From: Pelagadaptatus aseana
Lineage (GTDB): Bacteria; Pseudomonadota; Gammaproteobacteria; Pseudomonadales; Cellvibrionaceae
Reading direction: 5' to 3'
Length of the DNA stretch: 64,000 nucleotides
Assembly: GCA_040365065.1 (NCBI GenBank)
Contig: BAABNI010000004.1
Span: 186,001-250,000 of the forward strand
Under the pieces are notes generated by a model. It had not been told where the DNA came from. It made no database searches and saw only the letters and a program-made list of their open reading frames with translations. This document shows, in pieces, positions 35,393-45,228 of this stretch. Position 1 is the stretch's first letter. The number at the start of each line of letters is the position of its first letter. A program made the translations under genes and the position numbers.

Positions 35393-36100
35393 TTAATCAG
35401 AATAACCTTGACGGAAATCTCTATCGTCCTGAATCTTGGCATCCTGCATACGCTCAATCATACCGGCACGCATTCTCAGTTTGGAACCTTTAAATGCAAC
35501 CTTATCCAGTTCAGCCAGACGTTGTGTTTCTGCCCTTGCAACCTCAAGTACCGATTCCGGAGAAGCAATTTTATCCAGCAACCCGATGTCAACGGCTCCT
35601 TGCGGATCGAATAATTCCGCGTGCACTACGGCCCGATTAATAACATCCTGAGCAAAACGCCCCTTGGCCAGCTCAATCCCATACCAGGGCATGATCATAC
35701 CAATCTGGGTTTCATTCAGCCCCAGAGTAAACTCACCCTCGGTACCCACCACGTAATCACAAGCCAGAATGTGCATGACGCCCTGAGCCATACAATGGCC
35801 GGTCACCGCGGCCACCACCGGGCGTGGGAACGCCAGTAAACGTGCGCACAACTCAGAGCCCGCCTTAATCATATCGGCCACCGCATTGACATCACCACTG
35901 CGCATCACATTCAAATCGTAACCAGCAGAGAAGATGCCAGGCTTGCCAATAAACAGCACCGCAGCCTCGTCTTTTTCTGCCTGATCCATGGCGCCCTGAA
36001 TAGCCTCAATAAAATCCGGCGAAAAGGCATTGACCTTGCCATTGTGTAATTCTATTTCGGCAACATTGCCCTTCAGGGTATAAGTCAGCAGTTCACTCAT
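35393..36100 (-). CDS. Enoyl-CoA hydratase/isomerase family protein
   Basis: 235-residue crotonase-fold protein. The oxyanion-hole segments are GIFSAGYDLNVMRSG and ACDYVVGTEGEFTLGLNETQIGMIMPWYG. The usual paired catalytic glutamates of hydratases are not clearly present, so isomerase or another crotonase activity is possible. The ATG at 36100 follows GAGG by seven bases. It lies 100 bases downstream of an acyl-CoA dehydrogenase on the same strand. Confidence 0.87.
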   Translation of the reverse strand: MSELLTYTLKGNVAEIELHNGKVNAFSPDFIEAIQGAMDQAEKDEAAVLFIGKPGIFSAGYDLNVMRSGDVNAVADMIKAGSELCARLLAFPRPVVAAVTGHCMAQGVMHILACDYVVGTEGEFTLGLNETQIGMIMPWYGIELAKGRFAQDVINRAVVHAELFDPQGAVDIGLLDKIASPESVLEVARAETQRLAELDKVAFKGSKLRMRAGMIERMQDAKIQDDRDFRQGYSD

Positions 36101-36200
36101 TTCAGACCTCAAAATTAATATTACAAATAGAGCAATGCTGAACGACAGCTTGCTCCGATGTCAGCTTCCGCCGCTGAGCAGCGGAAACCAGAACACTAAA

Positions 36201-37355
36201 TTAACGGCCTAACATACCACGAGAGATAACTTCCTTCATAATCTCCGAAGTACCCGCATAGATTGTCTGAATACGGGCATCGGTGTAGTAGCGGGAAATC
36301 GGATATTCGGTGGTGTAACCGTAACCACCAAACAACTGCAGACACTCATTAACCACCTTGCACTGCATCTCGGTGGTCATCAGTTTGACAATGGCCGCCT
36401 CTTCGGTGGTCATCTCTCCCTGCTTGTATTTGGCCATCAGTTTTTCAACGTAAGCACGATTAATTTCCAGCTCGGATTTCTGCTCGGCCAGTTTGAATCG
36501 AGTGTTCTGGAACTGGCCAATAGACTGCCCAAAGGCCTTGCGTTCCTGCACGTAATCCACGGTAATTTCGATGGCACCTTCAGCCGCGCCAATGGCCTGA
36601 ACGGCACAGCCCAAACGCTCACGGGGCAGCTCCTGCATCAGATAGACAAAACCCATGCCCTCTTCACCCAGAATGCTGTCGGCAGGGACTCTCATATTTT
36701 CAAAGAACAGTTCGGCGGTATCGCTGGTGTGCTGACCAATCTTTTCAATCTTCTGGCCACGGGAGAAACCCGGAGTGGTGGTATCCACCAGGAACAGAGA
36801 GATGCCTTTGGCGCCTTTGGATGGATCGGTTTTGGCTGCCACAATCACCAGATCGGCCAGAATGCCGTTGGTAATAAATACTTTGGAACCGTTCAGGACA
36901 TACTCATCGCCGTCTTTTTCAGCGGTGGTACGCAGGGCCGCCAGATCGGAACCGGCGCCGGGTTCGGTCATGGCAATCGCACCCAGTGCTTCGCCCGTGA
37001 TCATCTTCGGCAGCCACTTTTGTTTTTGCTCATCCGCACCGATGTGGTAGATGTAAGGCGCTACGATATTGGAGTGGATGTTGTAACCACTGGCGATACC
37101 GCCGTAGCCCAGACGGGACATCTCCTGCAGGACCATCATCTGTACATCAAGGCTGGCACCGGCCGAGCCGAATTCTTCCGGCATATCAACACACAGCATG
37201 CCAGCGGCGCCAAAGGTATTCCAAAGCTCACGAGGTACCGCATGCTGCTCTTCCCACTGTTCATAGTTCGGGGCCACTTCCTGTTCCAGAAAACGCAGAA
37301 CCATATCGCGGAACATTTCCAGTTCTTCATTGATTGCAGCTTGATCGACAGACAT
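36201..37355 (-). CDS. Acyl-CoA dehydrogenase
   Basis: 384-residue acyl-CoA dehydrogenase. Signatures: AIAMTEPGAGSDLAALRTTAEKDGDEYVLNGSKVFITNG and the C-terminal QLFGGYGYTTEYPISRYYTDARIQTIYAGTSEIMKEVI with the short/branched-chain-type catalytic Glu in TSE. It precedes an enoyl-CoA hydratase gene, giving two consecutive beta-oxidation steps. Closest resemblance is to long-chain or medium-chain enzymes of lipid-degrading marine bacteria. Confidence 0.93.
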   Translation of the reverse strand: MSVDQAAINEELEMFRDMVLRFLEQEVAPNYEQWEEQHAVPRELWNTFGAAGMLCVDMPEEFGSAGASLDVQMMVLQEMSRLGYGGIASGYNIHSNIVAPYIYHIGADEQKQKWLPKMITGEALGAIAMTEPGAGSDLAALRTTAEKDGDEYVLNGSKVFITNGILADLVIVAAKTDPSKGAKGISLFLVDTTTPGFSRGQKIEKIGQHTSDTAELFFENMRVPADSILGEEGMGFVYLMQELPRERLGCAVQAIGAAEGAIEITVDYVQERKAFGQSIGQFQNTRFKLAEQKSELEINRAYVEKLMAKYKQGEMTTEEAAIVKLMTTEMQCKVVNECLQLFGGYGYTTEYPISRYYTDARIQTIYAGTSEIMKEVISRGMLGR

Positions 37356-37499
37356 TACCTGTACCTCTCTGTAATTGATGCTTTAAAAAATTAAACGTTT
37401 GTATGATTTTCGGCAATTTTGCCCAAGACGCCTGTCCAGCACCATAGCCAAAGGCATCATTCACCCCTGCAGAATAGCTCGATTGAGCGGCCTCAACGA

Positions 37500-39386
37500 C
37501 TATCTGGGCGAATACCAAACGGGCGAAGTGTAGGCCCTCTCCTGAATCGTCTGGGGATGTCGGACCGAGGGCTTCACCCCCAATGCAATGGCGTCCAGAG
37601 TGGAATGACGTGCCGTCGGTATCTGCAACACACGAACGTAGTAAAAAGCCCGCTCAGTGGCATCAAACTCGGGATCCTGCCACAGCGCCACCAGTTCAGC
37701 GGAGCCGATGCGGTTGTCATAGCGGCCATCGGTCAGATTGACGGTATTGCCCACCGGCGGTAACTTGCCTGCCGCGTCCAGAGTCCGCTCACCCGACCAG
37801 GCGACGTCGTAAACCTTTTCCTGCACCTGCCCCGACGCATCCAACCAGCCCTTGATCACCTGAACCCGATCCAGGTTGGCGTTATTGGGACCCTTGACGG
37901 CGCGAATCATAAAGCGAGGCGTTTCCCCCTCTTTATGCCCCACCAGATGACTGCCCATGGGGACGCCCTTGCGATAACCAATACGGGCAAAATCTGGGGA
38001 GGCCAGATCCGCCTCGGTAAAATCCCAGCCGGCAAATAATCGAACCTTCATGCGTGGGCCCGTGGTTGCGTATACCTCGCGACGTTTAAAGGCGGCAAAG
38101 ATCGCATCGCGCGTGTTTTCAGTCGCCCAAACAGCAGCCAACCCCTGGGCTCCCATATCCCACCCGGAAGGACCACCGGCCACAATACCATCGTTGGTCT
38201 TGGCTGACGGGATCGAATCGCGGCCAAACTTACCCCAGTAATTGGGCTCCTCATAGGCCGCCAAACCGGTGTGGGAATCGGTCGAACCAATCAGGCCAAA
38301 CTGGAATGGATTTACCCCCGTTTGCGCCTCGAGCGTCAGACCCGTCATCAGACCAGAGCGGACGTAATCCGCTTTTGCCACCTTGTAGGATTTCACTATC
38401 TGCTGAATGTAGTGCTTGTAGGTTTCAAAATCGGCAAACTCATCGTCCGGAGACAAGTCAGGATGAGTTTCAGAATCCCCTTTGTACTGGGTAATCTCCA
38501 CCACCGGCTCCCACTTCATTCGCACCTGAGCGTAGTCCGCGGTCATGGGCTCGCCCTTCAGGGTCGTCTCCGCAAACATATACCCCTTGGAGATGTTGGA
38601 ATTGTGGGGTATCGCCAGAAAGCGAGTACCATCTCGCTGTTCGAGCTGCTGCAGCCAGGCCCATAAATCTTGCGGGTATTGACTGTCATCCGAACCGTAG
38701 GGCAAAAACTGTTTGGTTTTATCCGGACCGTCCGGGGTAAACACCACCCGATGCAAGTTGGCGCCCACGGGAATGGAGCTCCACTCCCAACCCGCGAATG
38801 TGGTGAAGACTCCCGGCTGGTTGTGGCGCTCGGCGGCGTCTACCGATTGGTGCCAGACATGGGTTTCAATCACGCTGGTATCGCCGAGCGCATCCTCCAG
38901 CGAGTTATTGGCATCCTGAACCGGATCCCCGCCAACCTTGGCTGGCGCCTTGGGCAGAACGCTGGCAAACACATCACTGCCGTCCTGCTCGTCTTCCATG
39001 GCGTTGGTCAACACTTGCAAGGCAATCCAGCGCTTGAGATTGCCCCACCAACCGAGATCCGGCAGCGCCACATCATCCTGTATATAGGACTTCACAAACC
39101 CCATGCCTTCGGCATGATCGGCGATCACCAGAAAATCCAGCGGCTCATTAATCTGCACTCTGGCCTTGGTAAAGGGATGAATAACGGGCAAGCCTTTCGC
39201 CCAGCGATAAGCCGTTTCAGGCCCCGCCGACCGGTTACTGTTCAGGAAGGCATCGAACGACAGGGAGGTATGCAAATGGGTATCACCGAACAATAACTGT
39301 TTGCTTTCGTCCTTCGGATTTTCAGCCCAACCATCAATGGCGAAGGTCAGTAAAAAAAGCAGGCATATCTGTCGTGTAAACATCAT
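37500..39386 (-). CDS. Exported DUF3604 (PHP-like) protein
   Basis: About 628 residues with a Sec signal peptide (FTRQICLLFLLTFAIDGWA). The DUF3604 pattern is clear: LLFGDTHLHTSLSFDAF, DFLVIADHAEGMG, FAGWEWSS, FLAIPHNSNIS and GSTDSHTGLAAYEE, which supply His and Asp metal ligands of the PHP type. No substrate is known for the family. The start at 39386 (MMFTRQ) is preferred for AAGAAG upstream; a frame to 39416 adds an Asn/Lys-rich prefix. It follows the MBL lipoprotein gene closely and is likely in its operon. Confidence 0.86.
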   Translation of the reverse strand: MMFTRQICLLFLLTFAIDGWAENPKDESKQLLFGDTHLHTSLSFDAFLNSNRSAGPETAYRWAKGLPVIHPFTKARVQINEPLDFLVIADHAEGMGFVKSYIQDDVALPDLGWWGNLKRWIALQVLTNAMEDEQDGSDVFASVLPKAPAKVGGDPVQDANNSLEDALGDTSVIETHVWHQSVDAAERHNQPGVFTTFAGWEWSSIPVGANLHRVVFTPDGPDKTKQFLPYGSDDSQYPQDLWAWLQQLEQRDGTRFLAIPHNSNISKGYMFAETTLKGEPMTADYAQVRMKWEPVVEITQYKGDSETHPDLSPDDEFADFETYKHYIQQIVKSYKVAKADYVRSGLMTGLTLEAQTGVNPFQFGLIGSTDSHTGLAAYEEPNYWGKFGRDSIPSAKTNDGIVAGGPSGWDMGAQGLAAVWATENTRDAIFAAFKRREVYATTGPRMKVRLFAGWDFTEADLASPDFARIGYRKGVPMGSHLVGHKEGETPRFMIRAVKGPNNANLDRVQVIKGWLDASGQVQEKVYDVAWSGERTLDAAGKLPPVGNTVNLTDGRYDNRIGSAELVALWQDPEFDATERAFYYVRVLQIPTARHSTLDAIALGVKPSVRHPQTIQERAYTSPVWYSPR

Positions 39387-39425
39387 ATTATTCTTCTTGT
39401 TGTTGAGTTTATTCATAGGACGCCG

Positions 39426-41420
39426 CTATGGCGTCACAATATTGAAATCGCTGGCAGGTTTATCAAATAACCGGAAAAAACCAATCAGTGATAAGCGGCT
39501 GCCCTCGAGTGACAATTCATCGCCCATGAGTTCGGTTATTTGTGCCCCGCCCAGTATCGCTTTAACAAATAAATCGCGACTGATGTGAATGCTGGCTTGA
39601 GCTTCAGGATCTGGTTCAGACTGACGGTGATGCAGAACTGAGTTATCCACTTCCAGCACGTAATTCTTGCCGGTATCGGTCATATGAATATTGATCAGAT
39701 AATATTCGCCATCGGCTCTGTCGCCATTCAGGCTGGTCGCCATCGCCGCAAAGAACAATTCACTGGGCACTGCCTTGAACAGACCTTCGGCATCCTGAAG
39801 AACATGCTTTTCAGTCTTCGCCACCCCATGACGCAATTCGTAGGCCGCACTCAAATACACATCCCGCCAGGGCGCAGATTCTGATTGATACCCCAGTTGA
39901 TCGTAACTGTTGGCCAGCAAACCCCTGGCCTCTGGGTTGTCAGGTTCGGCAAATACCAAATGGTTGAGCAATTCAGCGGCCCAGCGATAGTCGCCTTTAT
40001 CGAAAGCGCTTACAGCCAACTCTAGAACCTTTGCAGCACCGCCCATGGCAGTCACATAGCGCTCGGCCTGCTGCACCGGAGGCAACGGGTTGAGATTGGC
40101 CGGGTTGGCGTCATACCAGCCAAAGTACATTTGATAAACGGCTTTGGCGTTATGGGACAAGGTGCCGTAATAGCCCCGATTGGCAAAACTACCCTGCAGC
40201 GTTGAAGGCAAGTTTAGCTGTTCGGAAATTTCCCTCGGCGTCGCGCCACGATTGGCCAACCTCAAGGTCTGATCATGAATGAACTTGTAGGTATCGCGCT
40301 GACGTTTAATAAAAGTTTGAATATTCTCCTGCCCCCAAATGGGCCATTGGTGGGTTCCGAAATACACATCAGAGCGATCACCAAACAGCGTCAGGGCCTC
40401 ATCGATATACTGACTCCAGGCCAGAGCATCACGCACCTTGGCGCCGCGCAAAGTATAGAGATTGTGCATATTGCGCGACACCACCTCCCCCCCACAAAAG
40501 GCTTTGAATTGCGGCAGATAAAAGGTCAACTCGGCTGGCGCCTCCGAGCCCGGCGCGTTCTGGAATTCCAGATCAACGCCATCAATCGTCAGTGTCTGAC
40601 CGGTGCGATCAACAATAACATTCGGCTGCAGAATACTGATTTTTCCGGCTTTGGCCGGTTCTTTACCCAGCCCCGTGCCAATATGACCACGCTCTGACAC
40701 GGGCAGATTTCTGCCATACATAAACTGGGCGCGCCGCTCCATCGCCAGACCGGCCAGAATATTTTCACTGACGGCTTCTTCCATAAACCCGATGGGCGCA
40801 ATAATGGGAATATCCGCAGCCGAGGCATCACCCAATACACCTGCCACACCACCAAAATGGTCGATATGGCTGTGGGTAAAAACAATCGCTGATACCGGCT
40901 TATCACCCAAATGTTGCGCAGCAAACGCCATGGCGTAACGGGCCGTATCTTCAGTGGTCAGGGGGTCTACCACAATCCAGCCACTGTCGCCGGCAATCAG
41001 CGTCATATTGGCCAGATCGAAACCACGCAGCTGGTAAATGCCCGGCACCACTTGAAACAAGCCATGAATATTATTGAGCTGTTCCTGGCGCCACAAACTG
41101 GGGTTTACCGTTGGCGGCACTTCGCCGTTCACAAATTCATAAGCGGTCTGATCCCAGACGGTACGGCCATCTTCTGTGGTCACCACCAGAGAATCGGCTT
41201 GGGCAATCAAACCTCTGCGGGCCTGCTCGAAATCCTGCTGATCCGATAAAGGTAACTCTTTGGCCACCTTGGCATTGGCCCGGATCGTATAATCGGTTGC
41301 GGCGGTAAAACCATGGGAGTCCGTTGACTGAGGTTGTGATGCGTTCTGTTGCTCACACCCAAGAAAAACCAGAGACGTTAAGGCCACTAATACAGCTGTC
41401 ACACGTTTTTTATCAAACAT
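39426..41420 (-). CDS. Alkylsulfatase-like metallo-beta-lactamase lipoprotein
   Basis: 664-residue SdsA1/BDS1-type hydrolase. A lipobox LVFLGCEQQ marks a lipoprotein of the envelope. The MBL motif THSHIDHFGGVAGVLGDA binds two zincs; then come the alkylsulfatase dimerisation region (YGTLSHNAKAVYQMYFGWYDANPANLNPLP) and an SCP2-like C-terminal domain. This family cleaves primary or secondary alkyl sulfates. The start at 41420 is supported by GAGGA eight bases upstream. It is followed by the exported DUF3604 gene. Confidence 0.88.
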   Translation of the reverse strand: MFDKKRVTAVLVALTSLVFLGCEQQNASQPQSTDSHGFTAATDYTIRANAKVAKELPLSDQQDFEQARRGLIAQADSLVVTTEDGRTVWDQTAYEFVNGEVPPTVNPSLWRQEQLNNIHGLFQVVPGIYQLRGFDLANMTLIAGDSGWIVVDPLTTEDTARYAMAFAAQHLGDKPVSAIVFTHSHIDHFGGVAGVLGDASAADIPIIAPIGFMEEAVSENILAGLAMERRAQFMYGRNLPVSERGHIGTGLGKEPAKAGKISILQPNVIVDRTGQTLTIDGVDLEFQNAPGSEAPAELTFYLPQFKAFCGGEVVSRNMHNLYTLRGAKVRDALAWSQYIDEALTLFGDRSDVYFGTHQWPIWGQENIQTFIKRQRDTYKFIHDQTLRLANRGATPREISEQLNLPSTLQGSFANRGYYGTLSHNAKAVYQMYFGWYDANPANLNPLPPVQQAERYVTAMGGAAKVLELAVSAFDKGDYRWAAELLNHLVFAEPDNPEARGLLANSYDQLGYQSESAPWRDVYLSAAYELRHGVAKTEKHVLQDAEGLFKAVPSELFFAAMATSLNGDRADGEYYLINIHMTDTGKNYVLEVDNSVLHHRQSEPDPEAQASIHISRDLFVKAILGGAQITELMGDELSLEGSRLSLIGFFRLFDKPASDFNIVTP

Positions 41421-41470
41421 GTTGTTCCTCATTATTGTTGTTATTTCGAACTAAAGAAGTCGGTCAGCTA

Positions 41471-41564
41471 CAGGGTATGGCTTTCTGAGACACGCCGTGA
41501 ACCCTTCCATGGGGGCTCGATTGCCGCATCCTTGCGGCAAACGGTCTCAGAAAGCCATACCCTG
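41471..41564. repeat. 94-bp element with 21-bp perfect terminal inverted repeats
   Basis: Left arm 41471-41491 (CAGGGTATGGCTTTCTGAGAC without gaps, 21 bases counted) pairs fully with 41544-41564. The 52-base interior holds a second stem, TTGCCGC/GCGGCAA at 41521-41540. No flanking target-site duplication is evident. Nested palindromes of this kind are seen as dispersed intergenic repeats in marine gammaproteobacteria; only one copy is in the window. Confidence 0.65.
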
Positions 41565-41705
41565 CATCCGCCCTGGTATTGAGCCAAATTTTACGCTGGC
41601 ACATTTTAGGACGGGCGCTGGATACAGGCCGACAAAAAACAAATTATCGAAAAAGAATTACACAAAAAGAAAAATAATAAAGATAAATACCATAGACCAA
41701 AAACG

Positions 41706-41728
41706 TAAAAACCCGCCGAAGCGGGTTT
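41706..41728 (-). terminator. Intrinsic terminator of oadGAB
   Basis: Read on the minus strand, AACCCGC-TTCG-GCGGGTT is a 7-bp stem with a stable TTCG tetraloop, followed by TTTACGTTTTT. It lies 50 bases after the oadB stop. Confidence 0.85.
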
Positions 41729-41777
41729 CTACATACTCCCGCTGATGCAGGAATCACAGGGTTAGGCATAAGCCAGA

Positions 41778-43091
41778 TTACTGCATGGACTGCACCATGG
41801 TAATCATCACACCTGCGGCAACGGCCGAACCGATCACACCCGCCACATTGGGGCCCATGGCGTGCATCAACAGGAAATTCTGTGGGTTGTACTCCAACCC
41901 TACCTTGTTAGACACGCGGGCGGCCATGGGTACGGCAGAAACACCGGCGGAACCAATCAACGGATTGATTTTCTGGGTGCTGAATTTGTTCATGATCTTG
42001 GCCATGATCACACCCATGGCTGTACCAATGCCGAAGGCCACAATGCCCAGCGTCATAATGCCCAGGGTTTTGGGATCCAGAAAAACGTCAGCCGCCAACT
42101 TGGAACCGACCGATAGTCCCAGAAAGATGGTGGTGATATTGATCAGAGCATTCTGCGCTGTATCAGACAGACGATCCACCACGCCACACTCTTTCATCAG
42201 GTTACCAAAGCAGAACATACCCAACAGTGGCGCCGCCGATGGCAGGAAAATAGCAACAGCGATCAACACAATGATCGGGAACACAATTTTTTCGCGTCTG
42301 GACACATGGCGCAGCTGCGTCATGGTGATCTTGCGTTCTTCTTCCGTGGTCAGGGCCTTCATAATGGGCGGCTGGATCATGGGCACCAGCGCCATATAAG
42401 AGTAGGCCGCAACCGCAATGGCCCCCAACAACTCAGGCGACAGCAGTGACGCCACATAAATGGCGGTCGGGCCATCAGCACCACCGATAATCCCGATGGC
42501 GGCGGCGTCAGCGATGGAGAAATCCATCCAACCGAGATAGCTCATGCCCACAGCCCCCATCACAGTGGCAAAAATACCAAACTGTGCCGCGGCACCCAGG
42601 AACATGGTTTTGGGGTTTGCCAGCAGCGGACCGAAATCCGTCATCGCCCCCACACCCATAAAGATCAACAGCGGCGCGATGGTCGAGCCAATCGCCACTG
42701 AGTAGAACTTGTAGAGCATGCCACTTTCAAAGCCGGCATTGGCGGCAATCTGCTGAGCCGCAAAAACCTGTTCAGCCGTGGCGTCGGCCATTGCCGCCTT
42801 GATGTCCTTGTAGCTTTCATAGCCCGTCACCTGAATTGCATCTGCAATAGCAGCAACAACTTCCGGGCCACCGGACATCAACGCATTCTGCACCGCCGAA
42901 TACGCCAGACCCGCACCCGGGATATTGGCCAGAATGCCACCAAAGCCAATGGGTACCAGCAACAGGGGTTCAAAGTTTTTGTGAATGGCCAGCCACAACA
43001 GCAGCAAGCCAATACCAATCATAACGACCTGACCGGGCCCCTGAAATTGGGCCAGACCGGAATCGTTCCACAGTCCGATAAGTGCTTCCAT
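41778..43091 (-). CDS. oadB: Oxaloacetate decarboxylase beta subunit (Na+ pump)
   Basis: 437-residue multi-helix membrane subunit that couples decarboxylation of carboxybiotin to sodium export. Family motifs: GGADGPTAIYVASLL with the sodium-site Asp, NPKTMFLGAAAQFGIF and NPQNFLLMHAMGPNVAGVIGSAVAAG. It is last in the oadG-oadA-oadB order, 26 bases after oadA. The complex turns oxaloacetate into pyruvate and builds a sodium gradient that symporters such as the one at 61.7 kb could use. Confidence 0.96.
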   Translation of the reverse strand: MEALIGLWNDSGLAQFQGPGQVVMIGIGLLLLWLAIHKNFEPLLLVPIGFGGILANIPGAGLAYSAVQNALMSGGPEVVAAIADAIQVTGYESYKDIKAAMADATAEQVFAAQQIAANAGFESGMLYKFYSVAIGSTIAPLLIFMGVGAMTDFGPLLANPKTMFLGAAAQFGIFATVMGAVGMSYLGWMDFSIADAAAIGIIGGADGPTAIYVASLLSPELLGAIAVAAYSYMALVPMIQPPIMKALTTEEERKITMTQLRHVSRREKIVFPIIVLIAVAIFLPSAAPLLGMFCFGNLMKECGVVDRLSDTAQNALINITTIFLGLSVGSKLAADVFLDPKTLGIMTLGIVAFGIGTAMGVIMAKIMNKFSTQKINPLIGSAGVSAVPMAARVSNKVGLEYNPQNFLLMHAMGPNVAGVIGSAVAAGVMITMVQSMQ

Positions 43092-43117
43092 TGAGAATTC
43101 CTCTTAACTTAACGGAC

Positions 43118-44911
43118 TTACGCGATGGTCAGCAGGTTATCACCCACTGCTACCGAGTCGCCTTCTTTAACACTGATTGCACCGATGGTGCCGGATTTAG
43201 GTGCCGACACATTGGTTTCCATCTTCATGGCTTCCAGCACAATAATGGTGTCACCTTCGTTCACCTGCTGGCCCGGGGAGACCAATACCTTGAAGATATT
43301 GCCCGCCAGAGGCGCGGGTACAGGATCTCCGCCAGCAGGGACACCAGCAGCAGGAGCCGCGCCACCGATAGCGGCAGGTGCGCCGCCCACAGGAGCAATA
43401 CCGGTCAGATCGCCACCATTGGATACGGTCACGGTATAGCTGTTACCTTCGACATTAACGGTGTAAACCTCTTCACCGGCATCGTTGGTCACCACAGAAC
43501 CTTCTTTGCCGGTCGGCACAGGTTCAAAGGCATCCGGGTTGCCGCGGTTTTCCAGAAACTTCAGACCAATCTGTGGGAACAGTGCGTAAGTCAGTACATC
43601 GTCGATTTCACCTTCACCGGCAGTGAGGCTAATACCCTTCTCACTGGCCAGATCGCGCAGCTCGTCAGCCAGTTTATCCATTTCCGGCTCCAGCAGATCG
43701 GCCGGACGACAGGTAATGGCTTCGGCGCCATCCAGTACGCGGGTCTGCAACTCAGCGTTGTAAGGTGCAGGTGCTGCACCGTATTCACCTTTGAGCACAC
43801 CCTGGGTTTCTTTGGAGATGGACTTATAACGCTCACCGGTCAATACATTCAGCACCGCCTGAGTACCAACAATCTGAGAGGTTGGGGTAACCAGAGGGAT
43901 ATAACCCAGATCTTCGCGCACGCGAGGAATCTCGGCCAGCACTTCAGAGAAACGATCTTCCGCGCCCTGATCCTTCAGCTGGCTCTCCATATTGGTCAGC
44001 ATACCGCCCGGTACCTGAGCGGTGAGAATGCGGCCATCAATACCGCGCAGAGAACCTTCAAATTTGGCGTATTTTTTCCGTACTTCACGGAAGTAATCGG
44101 CGATTTCTTCCAGCAGCCCCAGATCCAGACCGGTATCGCGGTCGGTACCCTCCAGAGTTGCCACCAGCGCTTCGGTGGGGCTGTGGCCGTAGGTCATGGA
44201 CATGGAGGAGATAGCGGTATCGACGTTATCGATACCCGCTTCAATACACTTCAGGGCCGTTACGGAAGACAGACCCGTGGTGGCATGACAGTGCAGGTGA
44301 ACCGGGATGTCACAGGCGGCCTTCAATTTCGACACCAGCTCATAACCGTCATAGGGTTTCAACAGGCCCGCCATATCTTTAATGGCAATGGAGTCGGCGC
44401 CCATATCCTCAATCTTCTTACCCTGTTCTACCCACATATCCGTGGTGTGAACCGGGCTCAGGGTATAGGAAATGGTTCCCTGAGCGTGCTTGCCCACGTC
44501 TTTTACCGCTTTCAGGGCCGTCTCAATATTACGCATATCGTTCATGGCATCGAACACACGGAATACATCGACACCGTTTACCGCACAGCGCTCAACAAAT
44601 TTGGCCACCACATCATCGGCGTAGTGGCGATAGCCCAGAATATTCTGACCGCGGAACAGCATCTGCATCGGCGTGTTGGGCATCGCTTTTTTCAGCTCGC
44701 GGATGCGCTCCCAAGGGTCTTCGCCAAGATAGCGGATACAGGCATCAAAGGTTGCCCCACCCCAGGTCTCCAGTGACCAGAAACCGACTTTATCCAGCTT
44801 CTCGGCAATGGGCAGCATGTCGTCGAGACGCATGCGGGTGGCAAACAGTGATTGGTGGGCGTCGCGCAAAACCACATCCGTGATACCCAAGGGCTTTTTG
44901 TTGTCGCTCAT
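43118..44911 (-). CDS. oadA: Oxaloacetate decarboxylase alpha subunit
   Basis: 597-residue carboxyltransferase subunit. N-terminal TIM barrel LRDAHQSLFATRMRLDDMLPI with metal-site HLHCHATTGL; a flexible Ala/Pro/Gly linker at about 500-525; and a C-terminal biotinyl domain with LEAMKMETN, whose Lys carries biotin. Transfers CO2 from oxaloacetate to biotin. It sits between oadG and oadB on the same strand. A pyruvate carboxylase B subunit is an alternative for isolated genes, but the oadG-oadB context settles it. Confidence 0.96.
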   Translation of the reverse strand: MSDNKKPLGITDVVLRDAHQSLFATRMRLDDMLPIAEKLDKVGFWSLETWGGATFDACIRYLGEDPWERIRELKKAMPNTPMQMLFRGQNILGYRHYADDVVAKFVERCAVNGVDVFRVFDAMNDMRNIETALKAVKDVGKHAQGTISYTLSPVHTTDMWVEQGKKIEDMGADSIAIKDMAGLLKPYDGYELVSKLKAACDIPVHLHCHATTGLSSVTALKCIEAGIDNVDTAISSMSMTYGHSPTEALVATLEGTDRDTGLDLGLLEEIADYFREVRKKYAKFEGSLRGIDGRILTAQVPGGMLTNMESQLKDQGAEDRFSEVLAEIPRVREDLGYIPLVTPTSQIVGTQAVLNVLTGERYKSISKETQGVLKGEYGAAPAPYNAELQTRVLDGAEAITCRPADLLEPEMDKLADELRDLASEKGISLTAGEGEIDDVLTYALFPQIGLKFLENRGNPDAFEPVPTGKEGSVVTNDAGEEVYTVNVEGNSYTVTVSNGGDLTGIAPVGGAPAAIGGAAPAAGVPAGGDPVPAPLAGNIFKVLVSPGQQVNEGDTIIVLEAMKMETNVSAPKSGTIGAISVKEGDSVAVGDNLLTIA

Positions 44912-44982
44912 GAAAATTTCTCTAAAGGTTCGATTTGAATTTGGTTAATCACCACAGGCTATCTATATAGCTGCGGCCATAA

Positions 44983-45228
44983 TTACTTCTGCTTGGCTCG
45001 GTGCTGATTGACGGCATCCTGAATGATCGCAATCAACTTGGGATCGTTAACGCCAACCGGTGCGGCGCGTACAGGGGCCAATTCAGGCTCGGGAGCATCG
45101 GGAAAGAAACGGCTAACGACACGGGACATGATCATTGTCGCGATGACCAGAACAGTGAGGAACACAAACACCGTGCCCATACCAAAGAGCATCAAATCGA
45201 TGCCTTGCTGCAAGATATCTTGTTGCAT
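44983..45228 (-). CDS. oadG: Oxaloacetate decarboxylase gamma subunit
   Basis: 81-residue subunit with one membrane helix (LMLFGMGTVFVFLTVLVIATMIMS) and a hydrophilic tail ending NQHRAKQK, which anchors the alpha to the beta subunit. The ATG at 45228 is preferred because GGAGG lies upstream of it, though at an 11-base distance; an in-frame ATG at 45246 has no binding site. It is the first gene of oadGAB and follows a long, structured leader. Confidence 0.9.
   Translation of the reverse strand: MQQDILQQGIDLMLFGMGTVFVFLTVLVIATMIMSRVVSRFFPDAPEPELAPVRAAPVGVNDPKLIAIIQDAVNQHRAKQK

Larger units (their letters stand above)
41421..41777. other. Gene-free gap with a repeat element and a terminator
   Basis: 357 bases between the MBL lipoprotein start and the oadB stop. 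It holds the 94-bp inverted-repeat element at 41471-41564, an A-rich stretch at about 41625-41710 and the oadGAB terminator at 41706-41728. A short frame on the plus strand across the element looks non-coding. Confidence 0.6.

Noticed and set aside
41497..41745. 82-codon frame on the plus strand across the 94-bp repeat
   Set aside because: It reads through a palindrome and an A-rich tract, giving a Lys/Pro-rich product without any family look.
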